Origin: CAYFJV01 sp964460605
Lineage (GTDB): Archaea > Nanobdellota > Nanobdellia > Woesearchaeales > GW2011-AR9
Assembly: GCA_964460605.1 (NCBI GenBank)
Contig: CAYWPT010000017.1
Span: forward strand, 1-18,371
Length of the DNA stretch: 18,371 nucleotides
Direction of reading: 5' to 3'
Shown here: positions 12,997-18,371 of the stretch, in pieces
Layout: each line of letters starts with the position of its first letter
Position numbering within the stretch: position 1 is the first letter of the stretch
Made by a program: the position numbers and the translations under genes
Notes under the pieces: model-generated
What the model saw: the letters and a program-made list of their open reading frames with translations, nothing else
What the model was told of the DNA's origin: nothing
Databases searched by the model: none

Positions 12997-13198
12997 AGTA
13001 ACTGTTAAAACAAAGGAAAGTGTTTCTAAGTTACTTAATTCTATTGAGAAGGATTCTGTACGCAAGGATGCTAAAGCATTGCTTAAGATCTTTAAAGAAA
13101 TTACAGGTAAAAAACCTTCTGTTTGGGGTACCAATAACATCATTGGTTTTGGTGATTATAAGTATAAAAGAAAAGGTGGCAAAGAATCTTCATCATAG
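12989..13198 (+). pseudogene. DUF1801 (YdhG-like) gene fragment behind the IS
   Basis: The 69 residues match the first half of DUF1801 proteins: a KTKESVSKLLNSIEKDSVRKDAKALLKIFKEITG helical part, then KPSVWGTNNIIGFGDYKYKRKGGKE, corresponding to the usual MWG-siIGFG-YxYkY-sGrE block. Full proteins are about 130-140 residues and continue with a GFSPRK segment; here the frame stops at 13196-13198, and only weak remnants (for example FISKQRR in another frame) follow. So the 3' half is lost or frameshifted. The IS insertion lies six bases before the ATG and separates the gene from the TATA-like GTTTAAAGG (12007-12015) that probably drove it. Confidence 0.7.
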
Positions 13199-13307
13199 TG
13201 ATCTACTTTATTTCGAAACAAAGGCGAGTTGATCAATAGTAATTTTTTCATTTACTACCTCTGAGGGATTAGATTTTTATAAACTTATTGTGAAATAAAT
13301 CAGAATG

Positions 13308-13315
13308 TTTATATC
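13308..13315 (+). promoter_or_regulatory. TATA-like box of the NUDIX gene
   Basis: TTTATATC ends 22 bases before the ATG at 13338 and overlaps an earlier in-frame ATG (13305), ruling that one out as a start. Confidence 0.55.
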
Positions 13316-13337
13316 TCAATTAATTTTCTTAAATTAT

Positions 13338-13739
13338 ATGGATAAAAGACCTCGTGTTGTGATTGCTTTAATTATCAAGAATGAAAACAAGGTTCTTTTG
13401 GGAAAAAGAAAAAAATTTCCTTGCTCCTGGGGTTTCCCTGGGGGAAAGCTAGATTTTGGTGAAGAAATAATTTCTGGTGTTTTAAGAGAAATGAAAGAAG
13501 AGATTGGTGATGTTGAAGTTGAAAATATAAATTTTTTAACAGTGACAAATGATTTCTTGCCAGAAATTGATGAGCATTTTGTTTCAGTTATTCTTACTGC
13601 AGATTATAAATCAGGGGAAATAACTCTTGAAGAACCGGAGAAGTGTGAGGGTTGGAGATGGTTTTCATGGAATGAATTACCTAAATCACTGTCTTCTCCA
13701 TTGGCGAATTTGCGTGACAAGGGTATCTCCCCATTTTAG
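13338..13739 (+). CDS. NUDIX hydrolase (NUDT15/MutT-like)
   Basis: A 133-residue NUDIX hydrolase, a class that cleaves nucleoside diphosphates linked to another group. The Nudix box is perfect: G36-x5-E42-x7-R50-E51-x2-E54-E55-x-G57. The second half (FLPEIDEHFVSVIL... EPEKCEGWRWFSWNELP ... SPLANLRDKG) resembles the NUDT15/MTH2-type nucleotide-sanitising subgroup more than ADP-ribose hydrolases. The substrate is therefore probably a nucleoside triphosphate, but this is inferred. Its stop codon is followed within two bases by the first copy of the C-rich repeat, so it may belong to the same accessory region as the ASCH and radical-SAM units. Confidence 0.9.
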   Translation: MDKRPRVVIALIIKNENKVLLGKRKKFPCSWGFPGGKLDFGEEIISGVLREMKEEIGDVEVENINFLTVTNDFLPEIDEHFVSVILTADYKSGEITLEEPEKCEGWRWFSWNELPKSLSSPLANLRDKGISPF

Positions 13740-13741
13740 TT

Positions 13742-13818
13742 TTTAGCCCCCGACTTTTTAGTTTTATTGTCCAATTTCCCCGATTTAGTTAGTTAAAGAA
13801 TAGAGTGCGTAGCACCAT
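13742..13818 (+). repeat. C-rich 3' element, copy 1 (behind NUDIX)
   Basis: Matches 16141-16217 at 69 of 77 positions by hand count. Shared blocks include TTTAGCCCCCGAC, ATTTCCCCGATTTA and GTGCGTAGCACCAT. It starts two bases after the NUDIX stop codon. Confidence 0.85.
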
Positions 13819-13970
13819 TTAGAGAGTGTTCCATTTACATTAAAGTGTCCCGAGTAATAATTCCTGTTAGTTTCTTTTCCCATACGCAGTGTGGGAAAAT
13901 TTCGTCCGAAAAGTTTTTTCGGGGGCGTTCCATCCAGCGAACACAGTGAGCAATAAAGAACATACATCAA

Positions 13971-14036
13971 GGGGCACACTCATTTTATATTTTTAATCGG
14001 GGAAATCTTTACTGCTATTCGTAGGGGTTCGGGGGC
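13971..14036 (-). repeat. C-rich 3' element, copy 2, reverse orientation (behind ASCH)
   Basis: On the minus strand this reads GCCCCCGA, about 21 bases, GATTTCCCCGATT, 13 bases, GAGTGTGCCCC. The same three blocks occur in the same order at 16145-16231 on the plus strand. It lies 22 bases behind the stop of the ASCH gene that ends at 14059. Confidence 0.8.
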
Positions 14037-14058
14037 GAAGAATAGCAATTTACTGTTT

Positions 14059-14403
14059 TTAAGAAATTAGTTTAACGTGTATTCCAACAACACCATTCTT
14101 ATTCTCATCTTCTTGCGAGTAAATTTTTATTATTCTTTCTAACTGCTGGTCTATTGACAAGTTATTATGTCCAAAACGCTGATTACTAAAATTAGAGAAT
14201 AAATCTTTGAATGTTGAAAAAACAGAGAATCCAATAACGACTACAGAGACGTTTTCTTTTTTATCAGGTAATTTGTGAAAGATTATTTTATCGCCAAGCT
14301 TAATTTCTCTCCTCTTTTGATCAAAAAGGCGAACTTCAATGTCTTTATTTCCTGATTTTATTTTTTCAAAAGGTTCTTCAAATAACTTCATTTCATGAAT
14401 CAT
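14059..14403 (-). CDS. ASCH-domain protein (114 residues)
   Basis: A single ASCH domain, a fold related to PUA that binds RNA or nucleotides; one member, E. coli YqfB, removes acetyl from N4-acetylcytidine. The signature is visible: MKLFEEPFEKIKSGNKDIEVRLFD with G18, K20, E23 and R25, then REIKLGDKIIF with G37-D38. The length is typical for a minimal ASCH protein. It is the last gene of a minus-strand operon, four bases after the stop of a second, distinct ASCH protein. A C-rich element follows its stop. The substrate is unknown; the pairing of two ASCH proteins with a synthetase-like protein suggests work on RNA or on a nucleotide-derived metabolite. Confidence 0.8.
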   Translation of the reverse strand: MIHEMKLFEEPFEKIKSGNKDIEVRLFDQKRREIKLGDKIIFHKLPDKKENVSVVVIGFSVFSTFKDLFSNFSNQRFGHNNLSIDQQLERIIKIYSQEDENKNGVVGIHVKLIS

Positions 14404-14407
14404 TTTA

Positions 14408-14869
14408 TTACTCTCTTTCTCTAAGAAAATCTCGCATCTTTAAATACTTTGGTTTATCTAGCTTAATGTAAGATACAGGAGGGTTAAATTTTCCAAATTC
14501 TTCTCGGACCTCTTCAAGACTAATGGGATTTTCAAATCGTCTTACAGAAACTACAGGGAGTGCATATGCAACATCACAACCAGCAAGATATTTTCTGAGA
14601 TTAGTTTCTTTGTCAAATCCATTCTGACTAAGAAGATCACATAATCCATCAATTGAATCCTCAATAGGTGTGCCAAAGATAATCTCACCAATTATTTTAC
14701 CAACTGGTCTTGTTACGTAAATAAATACTTGAGCATGACCCTGATAATCTTCAAACTTTCTCCTAAATTCATGAGGTTTAATACCATCCATTAAAGCTTC
14801 AGCTGAACCTCTCCTAATGCTCAATAGGTAACAAGGATTATTTCCATCAAATAGATTCATTTGTGCCAT
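14408..14869 (-). CDS. Second ASCH-like protein (153 residues)
   Basis: A 153-residue protein with an ASCH/PUA-like core: YLLSIRRGSAEALMDGIKPHEFRRKF near the N-terminus (the G-x-K-x-x-E-x-R pattern at G29, K31, E34, R36), AQVFIYVTRPVGKIIGEIIFG as the following strands, and a C-terminal region with PPVSYIKLDKPKYLKMRDFL. It is longer than its neighbour and only distantly like it. I chose the ATG at 14869, one base after the stop of the synthetase-like gene; an upstream TTG (14881) would overlap that gene. Middle gene of the minus-strand operon, so co-translated with its neighbours. Function unknown. Confidence 0.65.
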   Translation of the reverse strand: MAQMNLFDGNNPCYLLSIRRGSAEALMDGIKPHEFRRKFEDYQGHAQVFIYVTRPVGKIIGEIIFGTPIEDSIDGLCDLLSQNGFDKETNLRKYLAGCDVAYALPVVSVRRFENPISLEEVREEFGKFNPPVSYIKLDKPKYLKMRDFLRERE

Positions 14870-14870
14870 T

Positions 14871-15422
14871 TTATTTGTCAAATACTGCTTTTAGGTAATC
14901 TAAAGAGTAATTCCTATAAAACTTTTTCGGATCAGTTACCCATGAAGAAACATGAGTCCATAATTGTTGGAATCCCTGTTCTCCAAACTTATCCGTAAAG
15001 TTATCTAAAGAAACGAATTCTTGTGGTAATCTGTCATAAGTACCAGCTTTGATATATACTGATTTAGAGAATTTAGCACCTGACCAATCCTCAATCATAG
15101 GTGTTGCTATTCTATCAGGTCTTTCTCTAAATGAATAGCCAAGTAATTCAAGTGCATTAGAAACTAAGACTGCTGCATGAATCCAATCTCCTCCCTTGAC
15201 TATCAAGGGAAAATATCCATCTCTTTGAGAATCATCAGCAACCACAGCTTCTTTCATTACATTTCTAACCATTGTATTAACATCAACAAAATCATCGTTT
15301 TCTTCTTCAAGAACAATCTGATAATCACCATGTTCAAAACATCTGCTTTGAAGAACTAATCTCTTATATGGTTCATGCTCAAGAATAGTTAAGGTTCTTG
15401 AATGCTTTTCTTCATATCCACA
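14871..15422 (-). CDS. Class I aminoacyl-tRNA synthetase-like protein, 5' end lost in gap
   Basis: Only the C-terminal 183 residues are visible, because the gene runs into 100 Ns. It opens with CGYEEKH and has RCFEHGDY about 30 residues on, a likely zinc-finger pair. Then come NTMVRNVMKE, KGGDWIHAAVLVSNALELLGYS and, near the middle, DWSGAKFSKSVYIK, whose KFSKS resembles the KMSKS loop of class I synthetases. The ending KKFYRNYSLDYLKAVF is not one I know. The order zinc module, GGDW, KxSKS is reminiscent of archaeal class I LysRS, but the piece is too divergent to call a real tRNA ligase. An RNA- or metabolite-modifying paralogue is likely. The ATP-binding HIGH region would lie in the gap. Confidence 0.5.
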   Translation of the reverse strand, partial: CGYEEKHSRTLTILEHEPYKRLVLQSRCFEHGDYQIVLEEENDDFVDVNTMVRNVMKEAVVADDSQRDGYFPLIVKGGDWIHAAVLVSNALELLGYSFRERPDRIATPMIEDWSGAKFSKSVYIKAGTYDRLPQEFVSLDNFTDKFGEQGFQQLWTHVSSWVTDPKKFYRNYSLDYLKAVFDK

Positions 15423-15522
15423 NNNNNNNNNNNNNNNNNNNNNNNNNNNNNNNNNNNNNNNNNNNNNNNNNNNNNNNNNNNNNNNNNNNNNNNNNNNNNN
15501 NNNNNNNNNNNNNNNNNNNNNN
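15423..15522. other. Assembly gap of 100 N
   Basis: Exactly 100 undetermined bases, the usual placeholder for a gap of unknown size. It removes the 5' ends of the synthetase-like gene (minus) and the HAD gene (plus) and their shared divergent promoter. Frames that cross it join unrelated sequence. Confidence 0.98.
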
Positions 15523-16133
15523 CTTATTGTGAAGACCCACTTATCTTGAATAATATGGCTGTAGTGCAGTTGCTTCAAGAAATTAATCCAGGACATAGTT
15601 TATCTGAATATTGGTCTGAAACATTAAGATTTTTAGGGGAATCTTACTCAAAAACAAAAGCAGATTATGTGCCAAATTCTGCAAGGACTTTAGCCAGTCT
15701 GTTAGGTATGGGGGAAGTTGTAATTGTAACTAATTCTAGTCCAGAAAAAGTTTCGTCCGAATTAAGAGATTTATTGGAATACACTGAAATTCAACCATTT
15801 CCAGAAAATCTACAATTAAAAGGATATGCAAAAAAGTATAAGATTGATCCTACTTTGTCAGAGATTAGTGAAACCACTACTACACAAGATGGAAGAAGCA
15901 TTAATTTAAGAATAAGAGAATATTATAATCTGTTGAGTCAGTTTGATTCATCTTTAACATATGTTGTCGGAGATGGATATAGTTGTGATTTGGCTTTGCC
16001 AAGAGAATTAGGTTTTCATGTTTGTTTAATAAATGATTTTGAATCGATAGATTGGGCAAGGCAAGAAATTAATTCATATGATAAAGGAAGTAATTTACAA
16101 TTGATTAGTGATTTTTTAGATGTTGTTGGATAA
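15523..16133 (+). CDS. HAD-superfamily hydrolase, 5' end lost in gap
   Basis: The visible 203 residues contain HAD motif II (VVIVTNSS), a helical cap region before it, and motif IV in YVVGDGYSCDLALPRELGF, where G-D-G and the D four residues on bind the catalytic magnesium. A lysine for motif III is likely in the GYAKKYKIDP stretch. The nucleophile motif DxDxT, expected near the N-terminus, would lie in the gap. HAD enzymes are mostly phosphatases of small metabolites or nucleotides. The gene is divergent from the ASCH/synthetase-like operon and probably shares its control region. A C-rich element follows its stop within eight bases. Confidence 0.8.
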
Positions 16134-16140
16134 TTTTTAG

Positions 16141-16231
16141 TTTAGCCCCCGACTTTTTAGTTTTACTTCTAGATTTCCCCGATTTATTTAGTTAAAGAAT
16201 AGTGTGCGTAGCACCATCAAGAGTGTGCCCC
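16141..16231 (+). repeat. C-rich 3' element, copy 3 (behind HAD)
   Basis: Near-identical over 77 bases to copy 1 at 13742. It is also the inverted counterpart of copy 2: GATTTCCCCGATT (16172-16184) is the exact complement of 13995-14007, and GAGTGTGCCCC (16221-16231) of 13971-13981. Confidence 0.85.
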
Positions 16232-16375
16232 ATTAATATCTTAGCCCCCGAAAAAATTGAAACTAACGATGTTAAGTTGTCCCGACTTTATGTCGGGAGC
16301 CGTAACGACCGAAGGGAGTGGAGGAAGTTTTCTTTGAGTTTCTATAAATTCCTGCTTTAGCAGAGTCGATAATAA

Positions 16376-16420
16376 GGGCACTAATAGTTAGAAATGAGAT
16401 TTAGATTAAGGGGCAAAAAC
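16376..16420. repeat. Left inverted repeat of the radical-SAM unit
   Basis: GGGCACTAATA, 23 bases, GGGGCAAAAAC. Both blocks recur as exact reverse complements at 17960-18003 with a 22-base spacer. Confidence 0.8.
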
Positions 16421-16445
16421 AAATTTCTTAAAATCTATAAGAAAG

Positions 16446-16455
16446 TATTTAAATC
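16446..16455 (+). promoter_or_regulatory. TATA-like box of the radical-SAM gene
   Basis: TATTTAAATC ends 20 bases before the ATG at 16476 and lies inside the repeat-bounded unit, so gene and promoter form one module. Confidence 0.55.
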
Positions 16456-16475
16456 TTAAAAATCTTCTAGAAAAA

Positions 16476-17957
16476 ATGCCTCTAAAAAAAGAAGTCAAGA
16501 AACTTGATCAAGATCTAGTTGCAGCTATCGAATGGGTTGCAGCTGAATTTGAATATGTTCAAAAGTTGAAAGAGGAGATAGAGAAAGTTGAACATGAAGA
16601 TGATCCAGAAAAAGATGAAAAAGAATTAAAGAATGCTTTGAGGATTTTAATTTACATCAGTCGTGCTGAGAGAAGAGCATTTAAATTTGAAGAACAAGTT
16701 GGAAAAGACTTACAGCAAATTTATGATGAGTTATCAAAGCATTTGGAAACTGATTTTTCGGCTAAACATGAATTAATTAAACAAATAAGATCTTTTATCG
16801 ATGAAATAAAAATAGAACGCGATAATTTGCTAAAGTATGCTTCAATGTATGAAGGTTTATTGAAGACAGAGTTGAATAAAGCAGAAGCGGAAGCTCAACT
16901 TTTGGCAAATATCGAAGAAGATCATCAACCAAAGAAAGCCAAAAAAGTTCATGATGCATTATTATTGTTAATTAAAAAAGTTCAGAAACAAGTAGGTGAA
17001 ATTGAAGAATGGATCGGTGGATTGGAAGCTACTTTGCGAAATGCAAAAACAGAATTAGAGAAAATTCTTGAAGAGGAAGCTAAGAGAACAAAAGTTCGGA
17101 AGCCTCTCGTTCATAGAATCAGACATTCGCGTCTTTATAGATATATTATGGACATTATTCCACCAGGACTCCGTAATTATATACGAGAAATTAACTATGA
17201 TTTAGCTTCTTTTTACCAATATAAGAGATTTGATATGTTCAGTGGAATAGCTATTGAAACAACTCCTGTGTGTAATAGGAAATGTAGCTATTGTCCTAAC
17301 TCAGATAAAGGCTTATATAAACTACGTCCTAAGAAGCGTATGAATAATGTTTCATTTAGGACTATTATTGACCAATTAGCTGAAATTAATTTTAAAGGAG
17401 TTGTTGCACTGCAGCATTATGGAGAACCATTATTAGATAAAAAATTGGATGATAAAATTAAATATACGCGTTCCAAATTAAAACATGCCCAAATCGAGTT
17501 TAATTCAAATGGTGACTTTTTAACAATTGAAAGATTTCATCTTTTGATTAAATCAGGTCTTTCTCGAGTTCGTGTAACTAATCATAACCCCCATGGAAAT
17601 TTTTCAGATAATATGCAAAAGATGATTGCTTATTTGAAAGAAAACCCTCATCTCAGAAGATATATTGTAGTTAGAAATGGGATAGAAACATTGTATAACC
17701 GGGGAGGTCTTGTTGATATTCCAGATGATCAAAGAAGGAAACTTAAACATTGTGTTCAGGAAATGCATAATATCAACGTTGATGTTAATGGTAATGTAGT
17801 TCTTTGTGCCAGTGATTATTTAGGAAAAGTTAAGTTTGGGAATGTTTTTCAGAAAGACATTATTAAAATTTGGTATTCAGAAGAATATAAACGAATTCGT
17901 AAAGAATTGAGAAATGGAATTTTTTCTAAGGATATTTGTCAGAATTGTACAAGCTAG
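16476..17957 (+). CDS. Coiled-coil + radical SAM/SPASM fusion protein
   Basis: A 493-residue protein. Residues 1-205 are helical and strongly charged, with long heptad-like stretches, and include a block (IEWVAAEFEYVQKLKEEI ... RILIYISRAERRAFKFEEQV) that I associate with uncharacterised proteins of DPANN archaea. Residues about 255-400 are a radical SAM core with the cluster motif C266-x3-C270-x2-C273 (PVCNRKCSYCPN) and HYGEPLLD as the GGE-like strand. The C-terminus is SPASM/twitch-like: C426, C444 (VDVNGNVVLCASDY), FGNVFQKDIIKIWYS and C488-x2-C491. This architecture usually modifies peptides or sugars and carries extra Fe-S clusters. The helical half may tether or recognise a partner. No precursor peptide is obvious next to it. 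It is flanked by inverted repeats. Confidence 0.85.
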   Translation: MPLKKEVKKLDQDLVAAIEWVAAEFEYVQKLKEEIEKVEHEDDPEKDEKELKNALRILIYISRAERRAFKFEEQVGKDLQQIYDELSKHLETDFSAKHELIKQIRSFIDEIKIERDNLLKYASMYEGLLKTELNKAEAEAQLLANIEEDHQPKKAKKVHDALLLLIKKVQKQVGEIEEWIGGLEATLRNAKTELEKILEEEAKRTKVRKPLVHRIRHSRLYRYIMDIIPPGLRNYIREINYDLASFYQYKRFDMFSGIAIETTPVCNRKCSYCPNSDKGLYKLRPKKRMNNVSFRTIIDQLAEINFKGVVALQHYGEPLLDKKLDDKIKYTRSKLKHAQIEFNSNGDFLTIERFHLLIKSGLSRVRVTNHNPHGNFSDNMQKMIAYLKENPHLRRYIVVRNGIETLYNRGGLVDIPDDQRRKLKHCVQEMHNINVDVNGNVVLCASDYLGKVKFGNVFQKDIIKIWYSEEYKRIRKELRNGIFSKDICQNCTS

Positions 17958-17959
17958 TT

Positions 17960-18003
17960 GTTTTTGCCCCCACATTGTTTTTTAAGAATGGTTATTAGTG
18001 CCC
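17960..18003. repeat. Right inverted repeat of the radical-SAM unit
   Basis: GTTTTTGCCCC, 22 bases, TATTAGTGCCC; exact reverse complements of the two blocks at 16376-16420. It starts two bases after the radical-SAM stop codon. Confidence 0.8.
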
Positions 18004-18145
18004 GTTAAACTCAAAGAAAATTCAACTTAACGATGTTAAGTCTCCTCGGGTTTACCCCTAGGTTAACCTGAGCATAGCGAAGGTTGAAGTTATGACGCAG
18101 ACACAGATCTTTTTGTTTAAAAATTAGTCACTAATATGAAAAATC

Positions 18146-18155
18146 TTAAATATTC
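18146..18155 (+). promoter_or_regulatory. TATA-like box of the last gene
   Basis: TTAAATATTC ends 18 bases before the ATG at 18174. Confidence 0.4.
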
Positions 18156-18173
18156 AATGAGAATTACTAGAAC

Positions 18174-18371
18174 ATGCATAAAAAAGAGGAAATCAAAAAC
18201 AAGATTATTAGTTGGAAGAGTAATGGATACACCGACGGAGTAATTATTGATGAACTTATAAAAGAAGGATTTCAAGAAAGTGTTGTATTAAATGTATTAG
18301 AAAAAATTAACAATAAATCTAAACCCAATTTTCTTAAACCCATACTAATATTTTTTGTTATTTTTATTTTG
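18174..18371 (+). CDS. Small membrane protein, 3' end outside the window
   Basis: Sixty-six codons are open to the window edge. The first 50 residues form a helical, charged domain (MHKKEEIKNKIISWKSNGYTDGVIIDELIKEGF...), resembling short SHOCT-like N-terminal domains with a Gy-x-x-x-I-x-x-L-x-x-x-GF pattern. From residue 52 (FLKPILIFFVIFIL) a membrane segment begins. This domain-plus-membrane layout is one I associate with DPANN proteins of unknown function. The ATG is placed by a TATA-like box. A second plus frame starting at 18135 (35 codons) is less likely. Confidence 0.55.
   Translation, partial: MHKKEEIKNKIISWKSNGYTDGVIIDELIKEGFQESVVLNVLEKINNKSKPNFLKPILIFFVIFIL

Larger units (their letters stand above)
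13740..14058. other. 319-base intergenic block: palindromic C-rich repeats and hairpins
   Basis: No credible gene; a 64-codon minus-strand frame here lies across the repeats. The block begins with a forward C-rich element behind the NUDIX gene and ends with a reverse-oriented one behind the ASCH gene, so it is roughly palindromic overall. Between them are two hairpins: TTTTCCCA...TGGGAAAA (13875-13899) and CCGAAAA-gtt-TTTTCGG (13906-13922). A GCTATTC/GAATAGC stem (14014-14046) lies inside the reverse element. A GCGAACACAGTGAGC motif is at 13937-13951. The block is clearly richer in C and G runs than the genes around it. Confidence 0.7.
16134..16475. other. 342-base intergenic block: C-rich repeats, hairpin, promoter
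   Basis: No gene is seen. In order it holds the forward C-rich element (16141-16231), a second CCCCCGA run (16245-16251), TAACGATGTTAAGT (16264-16277, repeated at 18028), a perfect hairpin TCCCGAC-tttat-GTCGGGA (16280-16298), TTTTCTTTGAGTTT (16328-16341, inverted at 18007), the reverse-oriented pair GGGCACTAATA/GGGGCAAAAAC (16376-16420), and the TATA box of the radical-SAM gene. Confidence 0.7.
17958..18173. other. 216-base intergenic block behind the radical-SAM gene
   Basis: No gene is supported. It holds the right inverted repeat (17960-18003), AAACTCAAAGAAAA (18007-18020, inverse of 16328), TAACGATGTTAAGT (18028-18041, direct copy of 16264), a long imperfect hairpin from CTCGGGTT to AACCTGAG (18045-18072), the motif GAGCATAGCGAAGG (18070-18083), and the TATA-like box of the next gene. 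Confidence 0.65.

Noticed and set aside
13020..13232. Overlapping 70-codon plus frame in the DUF1801 region
   Set aside because: The DUF1801 signature is in the other frame; this frame has none, though its end may hold remnants of the shifted gene.
13785..13979. 64-codon minus-strand open frame in the NUDIX-ASCH intergenic block
   Set aside because: It runs through the repeats and hairpins, has no promoter or ribosome site, and its translation looks random.
15402..15422. Apparent N-terminus (MLFFIST) of the HAD gene before the gap
   Set aside because: It is antisense of the synthetase-like gene joined through Ns.
15523..15596. Apparent N-terminus (MSWINFLKQ...) of the synthetase-like gene beyond the gap
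   Set aside because: This is the antisense of the HAD gene joined across 100 Ns; gap size is unknown, so the join has no meaning.
13740..18120. Integron-type gene cassettes with attC sites
   Set aside because: The gene-plus-palindromic-3'-element layout is suggestive, and ACTTAAC/GTTAAGT in the 18024-18041 region fits the RYYYAAC/GTTRRRY core. But the other copies do not keep these cores at their ends and no integrase is in the window, so I report repeats only.
1..18371. CRISPR array, rRNA and tRNA genes
   Set aside because: No regularly spaced short repeats and no cloverleaf or rRNA-like sequence could be found by eye; the repeats present are intergenic and irregularly spaced.

Overview
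The window looks like part of a small, AT-rich archaeal genome, most likely a DPANN archaeon of the Woesearchaeota/Pacearchaeota (Nanoarchaeota) kind; the placement is inferred, not measured. Reasons: it encodes deoxyhypusine synthase, an archaeal/eukaryotic enzyme; almost every transcription unit has a TATA-like box (TTTATATA type) about 18-22 bases before its ATG, so most mRNAs look leaderless, while operon-internal genes use Shine-Dalgarno sites (GGAGGT, AGGTGA); and it contains very small proteins and tight ATGA overlaps. Positions 15423-15522 are 100 Ns, so this is a scaffold from an assembly.

Layout. 1-600: non-coding sequence with hairpins, then a broken membrane-protein gene on the minus strand. 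607-3424 (minus): a polyamine/hypusine operon of deoxyhypusine synthase, a fold-III PLP decarboxylase and an agmatinase-type ureohydrolase, joined by 4-base overlaps. 3606-4376 (plus): a 51-residue Cys-rich mini-protein, a DUF962/Mpo1-like membrane protein and a cold-shock protein with an unusual leader. 4438-4914 (minus): a GNAT acetyltransferase gene with an in-frame TGA. 5026-8168 (plus): a six-gene iron-sulfur operon: two tiny proteins (the second with a FhuF-like CC-x9-C-x2-C motif), a Cys-bearing HTH regulator, NifS/IscS, IscU with a degenerate BFD-like tail, and a DUF1858-IscA fusion. 8224-11997: leucyl aminopeptidase, an unknown 314-residue protein, a membrane-anchored OB-fold protein (minus), a 60-residue helical protein and DNA-3-methyladenine glycosylase I.

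12036-12982 is a complete IS481-family insertion sequence with a 14-bp target duplication. It landed on the start codon of a DUF1801 gene that is now a fragment. From about 13.3 kb to the end the window is accessory in character: a NUDIX hydrolase, a divergent cluster (two ASCH proteins and a class I aaRS-like protein facing a HAD hydrolase across the assembly gap), and a coiled-coil/radical-SAM/SPASM fusion protein. These units are separated by 200-340-base intergenic blocks carrying related C-rich repeats. The repeats sit just behind stop codons and, taken in pairs, form inverted repeats around the ASCH-HAD unit and around the radical-SAM gene. This repeat-bounded cassette arrangement, and the FhuF-like mini-proteins next to the Fe-S genes, are the most promising leads for something undescribed.
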